Shown one piece after another: positions 55,275 through 63,749 of a stretch of 64,000 nt of DNA. Position numbers and translations under genes: made by a program. This DNA comes from Candidatus Zhuqueibacterota bacterium. Its GTDB lineage: Bacteria; Zhuqueibacterota; Zhuqueibacteria; Residuimicrobiales; Oceaniaggregativiventaceae. A model generated the notes under the pieces. It saw only the letters and a program-made list of their open reading frames with translations, was not told the DNA's origin and did not search any database. The DNA is taken from NCBI GenBank assembly GCA_014728115.1, contig WJME01000304.1, forward strand, positions 62,001-126,000, read 5' to 3'. The stretch's first letter is position 1; every line of letters begins with the position of its first letter.

Positions 55275-55961
55275 TTACATTTGTGGACGCTCACCGAACA
55301 GAATGCGTCCCAACCGAACTTGGGTAGCTCCTTCCTCGATGGCGACCTGAAAATCGTTGCTCATGCCCATAGAGAGATGGTTGATCTCTACACCGGCAAT
55401 ATGAGCCGCATTGATCTCGTCCTTGAGACGGGCCAGCCGCTGAAAACAGGGTCGCACCTCTTCGGGATCGGGCAAAAACGCCCCGATGGTCATCAGACCT
55501 GTTATACGTACATGCGGCAGGGTTGCGATTTGTTCCACCAGTGCCAGCGTATCAGCGGGTTCACAGCCATATTTGCTCTTTTCATCCGAGGTATTGACCT
55601 GAATAAAAATCTCGACCGCTTTTTGAGCTCGCTTGTCGATTTCTCTTGCCAGCCGGAACGAATCCACCGATTCGATGACCGAAACGAAATCGAGCACGGT
55701 CTTGACCTTGTTGGTCTGCAGATGGCCGACCATATGCCAGACAATGGGTTTATCGATCTGATCCGCCTTGGCTTGCGCCTCTTGCACACGATTTTCGCCG
55801 AAAACACGGATCCCGGCATCCCAGGCCCGGACAATCTGCTCCTTGCCTACCGTCTTGCTGACAGCAACGACGGTGATCTCTTGCGGATCGCGGCCACTTG
55901 CCTGGCACGCGTCCCCGATCCGTTTCTGAACAGACATCCAATTTTCAGCTATCGTCGCCAT
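55275..55961 (-). CDS. YggS-type PLP-binding protein
   Basis: PLP homeostasis protein with an alanine-racemase-like barrel, 228 residues from ATG 55961 (MATIAENW is the standard N-terminus). PLP-lysine in AVSKTVG, then FGENRVQEAQ, WHMVGHLQTNKVK, IQVNTSDEKSKYG, GLMTIG and SMGMSNDFQ..AIEEGATQVRLG. An upstream TTG at 56000 is in frame but not preferred. First gene of the yggS-yggT-divIVA group. Confidence 0.93.
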   Translation of the reverse strand: MATIAENWMSVQKRIGDACQASGRDPQEITVVAVSKTVGKEQIVRAWDAGIRVFGENRVQEAQAKADQIDKPIVWHMVGHLQTNKVKTVLDFVSVIESVDSFRLAREIDKRAQKAVEIFIQVNTSDEKSKYGCEPADTLALVEQIATLPHVRITGLMTIGAFLPDPEEVRPCFQRLARLKDEINAAHIAGVEINHLSMGMSNDFQVAIEEGATQVRLGRILFGERPQM

Positions 55962-56116
55962 ATTAAACAGAAATTTAAGCCTTTCCCCCCTAAAATGCAA
56001 TCAAAATATCTGACACAATCTCGAGCTCTGCCTTGAAAAATTCAGATTATTCTTGCTCCTAAAGTGTAAATTGTCTAATATGATTAAACTTGAATAGCCT
56101 TTAAATGAGCTAGGGC

Positions 56117-56300
56117 CTCAACGCAGAGGTCTCAGAGAACGCAGAGAGAAAACTCTCGCTGAGGCGCTGACGCGCAGAGAGAGAAAAAAGATAAAAAAAG
56201 AAAAGAACTGTTATTTTAGCTCCGTATTAGAGGTGTTGAGTCTCGTTTTTCGCTCTGCGGTTCTCTCTTTTTTTTCTCAGCGCCTCTCTGCATTAAGCGA
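56117..56300. repeat. CGCAGAG-type inverted repeat pair upstream of the OPT gene
   Basis: AACGCAGAGGTCTCAGAG... to 56190 and the inverted CGCTCTGCGGTTCTCTC...CAGCGCCTCTCTGC (56246-56300). Same family as 51320-51510. The gap between yggS and the OPT gene (55962-56407) holds nothing else except three direct copies of TCTGACG at 56349-56369. Confidence 0.55.
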
Positions 56301-56407
56301 CAGGCTGTAATCGCTGAAAACCTTATAAACATTCTCTGACATCCGTCATCTGACGTCTGACGTCTGACGTCTCACATCTCACAACATCTGACATCAAGGA
56401 ACCCTAT

Positions 56408-58297
56408 ATGCCAGACCACAAACCCTATGTCTCTGCAGAAACCGATCTCACCGACTTTAGCATTCGTGCGGTACTCGCCGGAATCTTGTTCGGAATCGTC
56501 TTTGGCTCGGCCAATGCCTATCTCGGGCTGCGGGTCGGACTCACCATCAGTACGGCCATCCCGTTGGCCATCGTCTCGGTGGCGTTTTTCAAGATCGCGG
56601 CTCCCTTGCTGGGCCGCTCCGGTATCCTCGAACACAATATCTCCCAGACCACAGGTTCGGCCAGCTCGTCTCTGGCGTCGGGGATCATTTTTACCATTCC
56701 CGCCCTGTTCCTGTGGGGATTCGATCCGTCCCTGTTGCAGATCGGCATGCTGGCCTTGCTGGGCGGTATCCTGGGTGTCCTCTTTATGATTCCGCTGCGG
56801 CGTTTTCTCATCGTGCAGGAACACCAGACCCTGCCTTATCCCGAAGGCACGGCCGCTGCCCAGGTGCTCATTGCCGCGGATTCCGGCGGTGCCAGAGCCA
56901 AAAACGTGTTTGTGGGACTGGGTGTGGGCGTACTGTTCAAGTTTCTTATTTCGTTTCTGAAACTCTGGCCCGAATCCCTGCACCTGAAATTGCCGGTCTT
57001 GAAAAAAGCTGATCTCGGACTCGAAGCGGGTCCGGCTCTGTTGGGGGTCGGCTATATCCTGGGCTATCGCATCGCCGCCATCATGGTCGCCGGTGGATTG
57101 CTGTCCTGGCTGGGACTCATTCCGCTCATCGCCCATTTTGGCCAGGATCTGGCTGCCCCGCTCTTTCCCGAAACCGAGATGCTCATCCGCGATATGAGTC
57201 CGGGACAGCTCTGGACGCGCTATATCCGCTACATCGGTGCCGGCGCCGTGGCGTTTGCCGGCATCATCACGGTCCTGAAATCCATTCCCACGATGATCAA
57301 CTCGCTCAAGATCGGATTCCGGGAACTCTCCCGCCGGTCGAGGCAGGCTCTGGCACGTCCGGTGCGTACCGATGATGACCTGCCCATGTCTGTCGTCCTC
57401 ACCGGTGTGGCTATCATTGCTGCGGTGATCATCCTGACGCCGACCGTACTCGGCGTTTCGCCGTCATTGACTCTGCGCCTGATCGGCACCCTATGCATCA
57501 TCCTGTTCGCATTCATGTTTGTCACGGTCTCGTCCCGTATCGTGGGTCTCGTAGGAGTATCTTCCAACCCCACGTCGGGCATGACCATCGTCACCCTGCT
57601 GGGGACGAGTCTGATCTTTTATCTGTTGGGATGGACCGACGACATTGGCAAAGCCACGGTGCTCACCATCGGCACGGTAGTGTGTGTGGCCGCTTCGATC
57701 AGCGGCGATATCTCTCAGGATCTGAAAACCGGCTATATCATCGGCGCCACCCCGCGCAAGCAACAGACCGCAGAGATCATCGGCGCCCTGAGTTCGGCCT
57801 TTTTCATCGCTGCCGCCGTATGGCTGCTGGGCAGGGCCTTTGGCTTTGGGACCGCAGACCTGCCTGCGCCACAGGCCACACTCATGAAAACCGTGATCGA
57901 AGGGGTACTGCAGGCCGATTTACCATGGGGACTGGTGCTCACCGGTGCAGCCATCGCCGGCATGGTGGAGCTGCTGGGCATTCCTTCGCTGCCGTTTGCC
58001 GTGGGACTCTATCTGCCCCTGGCCAGCATGACTCCGGTCTTTATCGGGGGTCTGATCCGGCGTTGGAGTGAGAGAGGAAAAGAAGTAAAGTCCGCTCAGG
58101 AACAGGGCGTCTTGTTCGGATCCGGACTCATTGCCGGCGAGGGTCTCATCGGCGTACTCATCGCCGCCTATGCCGTATTCGCCGGCAGACCCGGCGGCAT
58201 CGGCCTGGTGTGGCCCGAGCCCCTGGGACAATTCGTGTCCCTGGCGATTTTCGCCGGCCTGGCCTGGCTGCTCTACCGCAAGGCAGTGGCGAAATAG
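56408..58297 (+). CDS. OPT family transporter
   Basis: 629-residue membrane protein with about 15-16 hydrophobic segments. GILFGIVFGSANAYLGLRVGLTISTAIPLA near the N-terminus, NISQTTGSASSSLASGIIF and LPYPEGTAAAQVL are hallmarks of the prokaryotic oligopeptide transporter (OPT/YSL) family. Members take up peptides or metal chelates; substrate not predictable here. Because the window also holds exported dipeptidyl-peptidases, peptide uptake is an attractive but unproven role. AAGGAA before the ATG; monocistronic. Confidence 0.9.
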   Translation: MPDHKPYVSAETDLTDFSIRAVLAGILFGIVFGSANAYLGLRVGLTISTAIPLAIVSVAFFKIAAPLLGRSGILEHNISQTTGSASSSLASGIIFTIPALFLWGFDPSLLQIGMLALLGGILGVLFMIPLRRFLIVQEHQTLPYPEGTAAAQVLIAADSGGARAKNVFVGLGVGVLFKFLISFLKLWPESLHLKLPVLKKADLGLEAGPALLGVGYILGYRIAAIMVAGGLLSWLGLIPLIAHFGQDLAAPLFPETEMLIRDMSPGQLWTRYIRYIGAGAVAFAGIITVLKSIPTMINSLKIGFRELSRRSRQALARPVRTDDDLPMSVVLTGVAIIAAVIILTPTVLGVSPSLTLRLIGTLCIILFAFMFVTVSSRIVGLVGVSSNPTSGMTIVTLLGTSLIFYLLGWTDDIGKATVLTIGTVVCVAASISGDISQDLKTGYIIGATPRKQQTAEIIGALSSAFFIAAAVWLLGRAFGFGTADLPAPQATLMKTVIEGVLQADLPWGLVLTGAAIAGMVELLGIPSLPFAVGLYLPLASMTPVFIGGLIRRWSERGKEVKSAQEQGVLFGSGLIAGEGLIGVLIAAYAVFAGRPGGIGLVWPEPLGQFVSLAIFAGLAWLLYRKAVAK

Positions 58298-58314
58298 AGC
58301 CGGCGAACAATAAT

Positions 58315-58447
58315 CTCGCGCAAAGGCGCAAGGACGCAAAGAAAAAAAAGAAAGCAAAAGCTCTACAGCGTTTAACATGATAAACAATCATTTGCTTACG
58401 ATTGAATATCAAGGTTTTCCTTTGCGGCTTGGCGGCTTTGCGTGAGG
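58315..58447. repeat. TTTGCG/GGCGTGA inverted-repeat element after the OPT gene
   Basis: CTCGCGCAAAGGCGCAAGGA and following ACGCAAAGAAA to 58346, with the inverted copy TTTGCGGCTTGGCGGCTTTG and GCGTGAGG ending 58447. Right arm nearly identical to that of 52451-52620, enclosed sequence unrelated. Confidence 0.65.
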
Positions 58448-58508
58448 TTTCTCTTATGCTGAAGAAGCACAGAAACCCGAGCAATTCGACTGATATGCAT
58501 AGATAAAA

Positions 58509-59243
58509 ATGACCAGGATGCTAAACTCTATTTTATCTCAGCTCTACAGCAGGCTGTCACTGGACAAATACAGGTCTGAACTGGCCTATTGGCGTCTCAA
58601 ACACGTTCTCGAAGGAGGGCGATTCAGGAATGATCATTTCCGGCGGCTCATGCTGGGCATGGCAGAGGAAACAAACGATGATTTCCTCAAAGACAAATGC
58701 GTGGCCGATTTTGGCTGTGGTCCGCGCGGCAGCCTGGAGTGGATCCGACAGCCCTGCCAAAAGCTCGGACTGGATGTGCTGGCAGAACGCTACCAGACCC
58801 TTTTTCAGCAGGACATTCAGTCCCATGCCATGGACTATATCCCTACCAGCGAGACAGAGATTCCGCTCGCGTCAGCCAGCGTCGATGTGTTGTTCAGCAT
58901 CAATGCCCTGGACCACGTCAAACATCTCGATATCATGGCAAAAGAGATCCTGAGGATCCTCAAGTCCGGCGGACTGTTCATTGCCAGCGTCAATCTGCAC
59001 CAGCCGCCCACCCCCACAGAGCCATGGACCTTGACACAAGAGCTGATGCAAGCCCTCTTTTTGGATTCTCTCGACGTGCAGAGCTCTCGCACGGCAGTAC
59101 GGGGGCCCAAGGGGGATGCGTATAGATATTTTTTTGAACCGGATAGAGCGAAAAACCAAAAGCCGAACTATTTATGGATCAAAGCACTCAAACCGGCTAT
59201 AGTTCGAACGACTTGTCCAGCACCAGCTGTGGTTCGAGCATAA
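58509..59243 (+). CDS. SAM-dependent methyltransferase, class I
   Basis: 244 residues. Motif I VADFGCGPRGSLEW near residue 66, then IPLASASVDVLFSINALDHVKHLD and LRILKSGGLFIASVNL, as in methyltransferase type 11 domains. Substrate unknown; the neighbours suggest sugar or polysaccharide methylation, which is inference. The last 47 bases overlap the convergent lipoprotein gene, so the C-terminal tail may be poorly conserved. No clear ribosome site before ATG. Confidence 0.82.
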   Translation: MTRMLNSILSQLYSRLSLDKYRSELAYWRLKHVLEGGRFRNDHFRRLMLGMAEETNDDFLKDKCVADFGCGPRGSLEWIRQPCQKLGLDVLAERYQTLFQQDIQSHAMDYIPTSETEIPLASASVDVLFSINALDHVKHLDIMAKEILRILKSGGLFIASVNLHQPPTPTEPWTLTQELMQALFLDSLDVQSSRTAVRGPKGDAYRYFFEPDRAKNQKPNYLWIKALKPAIVRTTCPAPAVVRA

Positions 59244-59640
59244 ACTGTTCCTGCATGTAAAACTTTACCCGAAAGGTTTGGAGATTTTCTGTTTTGAAAG
59301 TAAACACCTGCTTCCAGGGACAAACGCATCGGCAGTACTCATCCGCATCATCCTTGAGGGTGATGGTAATGATGTAGCTCATGACGTCTACGGTCTGGAT
59401 ATAGCGCGAACAGCAATTGGAAAGGAATCCCAGGTGCAGAGCCAGTGTGCCGTCGCCAGCCAGTTCATAGTCCAGACTCAATGAATTATCCACTGTCGAC
59501 CGCTCTTCCTGGCATCCCAGGTCTTCGGCGGCCAGGAATTCAATGTACACGGGTTCATCGGGTTTGACCGGATCATTGCCAAAGTCACAAATGGATGTGA
59601 TGGGAATCCAGGCGAACAAAAGAATAAGCAGTTTTTGCAT
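59197..59640 (-). CDS. Small exported cysteine-rich protein of unknown function
   Basis: 147 residues with a signal peptide (LLILLFAWIPITSIC); the cysteine at the end may be a lipobox, though Ile just before it is unusual. The mature part has eight or so cysteines including a CC pair and a CRCVC cluster, and otherwise looks all-beta. Ribosome site GGAGG before the ATG and AT-rich -10 like sequences upstream support it as real. I recognise no family. Convergent with the methyltransferase. Confidence 0.65.
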   Translation of the reverse strand: MQKLLILLFAWIPITSICDFGNDPVKPDEPVYIEFLAAEDLGCQEERSTVDNSLSLDYELAGDGTLALHLGFLSNCCSRYIQTVDVMSYIITITLKDDADEYCRCVCPWKQVFTFKTENLQTFRVKFYMQEQFMLEPQLVLDKSFEL

Positions 59641-60037
59641 TTGACCCTCCTCGTAATCGACTCTATATAATATAATGAAAATATGGGCTTTTGCGGGAAA
59701 ATTAATTTAATACATCTATGATCTGTATCAAAAAAAACTTGAAAAAAAATAATAATACCCAAGCTCATGATAACGTACCTGAATCCAAAAAATTGACATC
59801 CTAAAGCGATATTTTAGTGGAGAGCAAGAGATCTCAACATCAATATTCTCTTCATCCGGATATCAGACATTCCTCTTGAAAACCATCACCAAAGTGAACT
59901 CGCTCTATCTGAACGGGCTATGCTTTTCCAAAGAGAAGCACAGATAAAGCAGACCATGAACTCTTTCTGACCAGAAACTCTTTGCAAAAGATAGATATAA
60001 CCTTTATATTTTGCCAAACGATATGAAGGTTAAATGA
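59641..60037. other. Divergent intergenic region
   Basis: 397 AT-rich bases between the minus-strand cysteine-rich gene and the second methyltransferase. The only signal I support is the promoter at 59982-60010. No repeats or RNA genes recognised. Confidence 0.5.
59982..60010 (+). promoter_or_regulatory. Probable promoter of the polysaccharide-locus genes
   Basis: TTGCAA (59982-59987) and TATATT (60005-60010), 17-base spacer, 27 bases before the methyltransferase ATG with GAAGG near it. Confidence 0.45.
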
Positions 60038-60802
60038 ATGAAATCCAGACAAGAGCGGGAAGCAGAATTTCACGACAAGGCATTTAGCGAGCATACCCGA
60101 GCCAGCGCTGATAAATTCTATCTCATCACAAAAAAGAGCAAAACGTTTTACCAGAGCTATATTCAGAGTCGCTGCCAGAACAAAGATATTCTCGAATATG
60201 GCTGCGGTCCGGGTAATTTTGTTTTCGAATTGGCAAAAGCTGGCGCCAGAGTAACGGGCATAGATATTTCGCCGGTCGCCATTGACCAGGCAAAGGCAAA
60301 AGCTGCCGAGATGGACATTGCCGATATACAGTTTCGGGTTATGGACGCGGAAAATATCACCTTGCCAAATAATTCCTTTGATTTAATATTTGGTACGTCA
60401 ATTTTGCACCATCTAAATATAGAGACAGCGTATAGTGAATTAGCACGTTTGTTGAGAAAAGGGGGAACAGCCATATTTATTGAGCCACTTGGGCACAATC
60501 CTTTGATAAATCTCTACAGACGATTGACGCCTCAAATGAGAACGTCTGATGAACATCCGTTATTCATATCCGATCTCGATTTGGCCAAACAATATTTTGC
60601 CACTTTGGAGCCCCACTATTTTCATCTGTTTTCTCTCGCAGCAGTTCCCTTTAGGCGCTTTAAATTTTTTCCACATTTGCTTTCATGGATGGATGCTATG
60701 GATTTTAAATTGGTACGCAATCTCCCCTTTTTAAGCAAATATGCATGGATTGTGTGTCTCATTCTTAAAGAGCCACGCAATATAGACACTGACAATGATT
60801 GA
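60038..60802 (+). CDS. SAM-dependent methyltransferase, class I
   Basis: 254 residues with motif I LEYGCGPGNFVFELAK near residue 52, IDISPVAIDQAKAKA, and FDLIFGTSILHHLN, a Methyltransf_11/25 type domain; the C-terminal third holds aromatic segments that could bind a hydrophobic acceptor. Not closely similar to the methyltransferase at 58509. It directly precedes the Wzi-like gene, so a role in surface polysaccharide or lipid-carrier modification is inferred. Confidence 0.85.
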   Translation: MKSRQEREAEFHDKAFSEHTRASADKFYLITKKSKTFYQSYIQSRCQNKDILEYGCGPGNFVFELAKAGARVTGIDISPVAIDQAKAKAAEMDIADIQFRVMDAENITLPNNSFDLIFGTSILHHLNIETAYSELARLLRKGGTAIFIEPLGHNPLINLYRRLTPQMRTSDEHPLFISDLDLAKQYFATLEPHYFHLFSLAAVPFRRFKFFPHLLSWMDAMDFKLVRNLPFLSKYAWIVCLILKEPRNIDTDND

Positions 60803-60822
60803 ATGCAATACCGATACAAAGA

Positions 60823-62322
60823 ATGATATCATTAAATAAATCTATTCCAATTGCCCTGCTCATATTTTGTTGCCGGCTCGTTTTTGCGCAGAATGTAAAT
60901 GTTCCTGTTGACTATTGGGGATACGATTTTTTAAAAATCGCATCGCTCAAAGGCATCATCGAAAGAGACAGGATAAACATTCAACCAATATCCAGAATCG
61001 ATTTTGCAAAGATCTTGATCCAAATCGACAAGCAGTCATCTGCCGATCTTACAGCCTCAGAAAAAGGCATACTCGAACGATTAAAAACAGATTTCTCAAG
61101 GGAATTTGCAGATATCAGCGGGATCAAACAGGACAAAGCAGAAAAGCACGTGATTACCGTTTCTGAAGAGGATCGTTATTTAGTTGGAGATCTATTTGTT
61201 GACCAAAAAATCAGACGAGAATCGCAGGGAGCCACAAAAAATCTAATGAGCGCGACAGCAGGAGGAATTGTACGCGGCTCTTTGGGAAAAAGCCTGAATT
61301 TTTATGTCAGCGCATGGAATAGTGCCACTCGAGGTACCGGGCTCGAGCGTCAAAAAGATCTCAATTTCGACGCTTCTCAAGGATTGCCGATCAATATTAC
61401 GGGGAATACGGTTTTTCAGGATCAAGCTTTGGCCTATTTTGTCCTAGAAAAATATAACCTCCGTCTCGAATGGGGGCAAAACGAACTCTCGTTCGGGCCA
61501 AATCCACCCTATTCCCTTCTGTTGTCGACAAACTCTCCCCCGGTTCATTCTGTAAAATTTTCAACACAATGGAGTGGATTAAAGATTACCAGCGCGCACT
61601 ATAATCTGAGGAGCAATGATGACAAATTCATGGGGCTGCACCGTTTCGATCTCTCCCTAGGAAAGTTTTTTCTGGGGCTATCGGAAAGTGTTATTTACAA
61701 GGGTCAGGGAGTAAAATGGCAATACTTGAATCCTATCATTCCTTTTTCGCTGTTGAATTACAAAGGGATCAAAAAGGATGGCTATTCCCTAGGAGTTCAC
61801 CCCCTTTTTTCACTCTCTCCTGTTGTCATTTATATGGATCTCTATTTGGGCAGCTCGTTTATCACGCAAGATCATTTAAACGGCATCATAGATTATTCAG
61901 CCTTTTCTGCAGGGTTGGAATGGTACGCCCCCCTGGGCATCACCGATACAGATATAGCGATAGAGTATATCCGAACTCAAGACAAGGCTTATTCCCATCC
62001 TGACTCTTTTTTGACCTATACCAACTATGATAAATATATAGGATTTTACTTGGGACCGGATACGGATGCCCTGATTTTAAGGGCCAATTACCGGCCTGCA
62101 GACCGCTGGCAGATTGGGCTTGTCTATCAACATCTGGTCAGCCCATTGTTATATGACCAGCTGAACGATTCCGATCCGGGATACATACACGATATTTCAT
62201 TACGGGTGGATTTTCATATTGCACAGTTTTCCATAGTGCAGGCACAAATTGTAAATAGAATCGGCCAGGATCTCAGGATACCGACAAAAGTGATAGAACT
62301 CGGGTTTTATATCAATTATTGA
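60823..62322 (+). CDS. Wzi-like capsule assembly outer membrane protein
   Basis: 499 residues from ATG 60823 with signal peptide (SIPIALLIFCCRLVFAQ); TTG 60799, overlapping the previous stop as TTGA, is an alternative start. N-terminal helical region begins VPVDYWGYDFLKIASLKGII, as in Wzi-family proteins, followed by an outer-membrane beta-barrel with alternating aromatic strands (FYVSAWNSATRG, RLEWGQNELSFGPN) and a C-terminal hydrophobic end. Wzi helps attach or export capsular polysaccharide. Neighbouring Wzz supports this. Confidence 0.8.
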   Translation: MISLNKSIPIALLIFCCRLVFAQNVNVPVDYWGYDFLKIASLKGIIERDRINIQPISRIDFAKILIQIDKQSSADLTASEKGILERLKTDFSREFADISGIKQDKAEKHVITVSEEDRYLVGDLFVDQKIRRESQGATKNLMSATAGGIVRGSLGKSLNFYVSAWNSATRGTGLERQKDLNFDASQGLPINITGNTVFQDQALAYFVLEKYNLRLEWGQNELSFGPNPPYSLLLSTNSPPVHSVKFSTQWSGLKITSAHYNLRSNDDKFMGLHRFDLSLGKFFLGLSESVIYKGQGVKWQYLNPIIPFSLLNYKGIKKDGYSLGVHPLFSLSPVVIYMDLYLGSSFITQDHLNGIIDYSAFSAGLEWYAPLGITDTDIAIEYIRTQDKAYSHPDSFLTYTNYDKYIGFYLGPDTDALILRANYRPADRWQIGLVYQHLVSPLLYDQLNDSDPGYIHDISLRVDFHIAQFSIVQAQIVNRIGQDLRIPTKVIELGFYINY

Positions 62323-62450
62323 GGAACTTGTCTCTTTCATAAGGTTATAATGACTATGCATGGCAGGTTCCGCTTGTTCAAATAGGCCGATAAATCAATG
62401 ACAAGTTGATACTGACTTTGTCTTTTCAATTTAAAGGATTATTGCTGAAA

Positions 62451-63683
62451 ATGAAAGTCCGTCTCTACATTGCTTCCATGATGATCACTCTCCTCTCCTG
62501 TTCCACAACAGGCTCATTTTATTCTCAAAAGCTTTCGATACCCATCGGTATGTACAGTATACAGGATATGCAGGGAAAAGGGCATCAGACAGGATCGATT
62601 TGGGGCATCGAGAGGCAGATTATCCAATTGATCGATCCTGCACAGAATTCAAATTTTCGCATCTCACAAACCCTGCCGTATCGATTTTGGGATCGGGTCA
62701 GATGGCCTGATTGGGATTTTGCAGGGTACGTATGTGAGTATATGCAGAGCATGTATGAAATAACCAGGGACACCTCTCTATCGGCAGGCATTCAGGTTCT
62801 AACACCGGCATTGTATATCAATTTTGTATCGCCTCCCCTGCAGTTGGGCTCTCACAGTATCGAAGATGATGCCCGGGCTAATCGCTCATTGGCAGTAAAG
62901 ATCTTTGATGAATTTGTAAACCGCGTTCTTTTAAAGGAATACGAGATTGTCAAAAAAGCTGCCGGAGGCGATACCACAGCAGAACAACAAGCCAAAATCT
63001 GTGCCCTTTTTCAGGATCCTCGGAAAAGACCTTTGGGAGGATGGTATCTTGCTGACGAACCCTTGATCAGAAACCATGATCTCCAGGTCATAATTTCCAT
63101 GTCCAGGCGAATTCGTGAACTCGAGTACAAGTTTTCAAAGCAAAACAAATGCCTTTCACAAAATGGCATAGTCTTGACCCACGACCGCTATATCGCCTTT
63201 GATGGAGATGATCTGCATGGTTATCCCAAATCCGGTCGAAAAAAAGATGCCACGTTTTATAATATGAACGGAAAGTCGATACCTCTTGCGGACAAGATCT
63301 ATACCCTTTTTCCGGAAAATACAGTCGATGTGGTAATGGTCGACTTTTATCACAATGACATCGACTTTTGGCTAAAGATTATCAAAGAGGTAAGGGCTGA
63401 ATATGCCCGCTATAATCGCGCTCAGCCCAAATTGATTCCGATTGTAAAAGGGTTTATGCACCGGAATGAAAAAGTTACATCGTCCATACAATTCAATCGG
63501 CTCTTTTCAAGACTACTCAGCTCAGAAATTGATGGATTATGGATTTTTGCCTGGCAGATTGACAAATCTGCCTACAAAGTCGATGCCGATGCATCAGATC
63601 TTTGGCAGCATCCACAGGCAGAAATGCAAAGAGCATTGGAACGAGCGATAGAGGGAACAGACACTGACCCGGAGAACAGATAA
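62451..63683 (+). CDS. Lipoprotein with probable TIM-barrel glycosidase-like fold
   Basis: 410 residues from ATG 62451. Lipobox LLSC after SMMITLLSC. Segments GGWYLADEPLIRN (acidic pair as in glycoside-hydrolase barrels), VDVVMVDFYHND and IDGLWIFAWQID look like successive strands of a barrel, but I cannot name the family. Its place between Wzi and Wzz suggests trimming or binding of an exported polysaccharide. AAGGA lies 12 bases before the ATG, rather far; TTG 62442 is an alternative. Confidence 0.65.
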   Translation: MKVRLYIASMMITLLSCSTTGSFYSQKLSIPIGMYSIQDMQGKGHQTGSIWGIERQIIQLIDPAQNSNFRISQTLPYRFWDRVRWPDWDFAGYVCEYMQSMYEITRDTSLSAGIQVLTPALYINFVSPPLQLGSHSIEDDARANRSLAVKIFDEFVNRVLLKEYEIVKKAAGGDTTAEQQAKICALFQDPRKRPLGGWYLADEPLIRNHDLQVIISMSRRIRELEYKFSKQNKCLSQNGIVLTHDRYIAFDGDDLHGYPKSGRKKDATFYNMNGKSIPLADKIYTLFPENTVDVVMVDFYHNDIDFWLKIIKEVRAEYARYNRAQPKLIPIVKGFMHRNEKVTSSIQFNRLFSRLLSSEIDGLWIFAWQIDKSAYKVDADASDLWQHPQAEMQRALERAIEGTDTDPENR

Positions 63684-63749
63684 ATAGTTGACTTTGATTT
63701 TTATCTTTGCTAATTTTGGGCCCACTGGAGCAAAAGGGAACTGGAAAAA

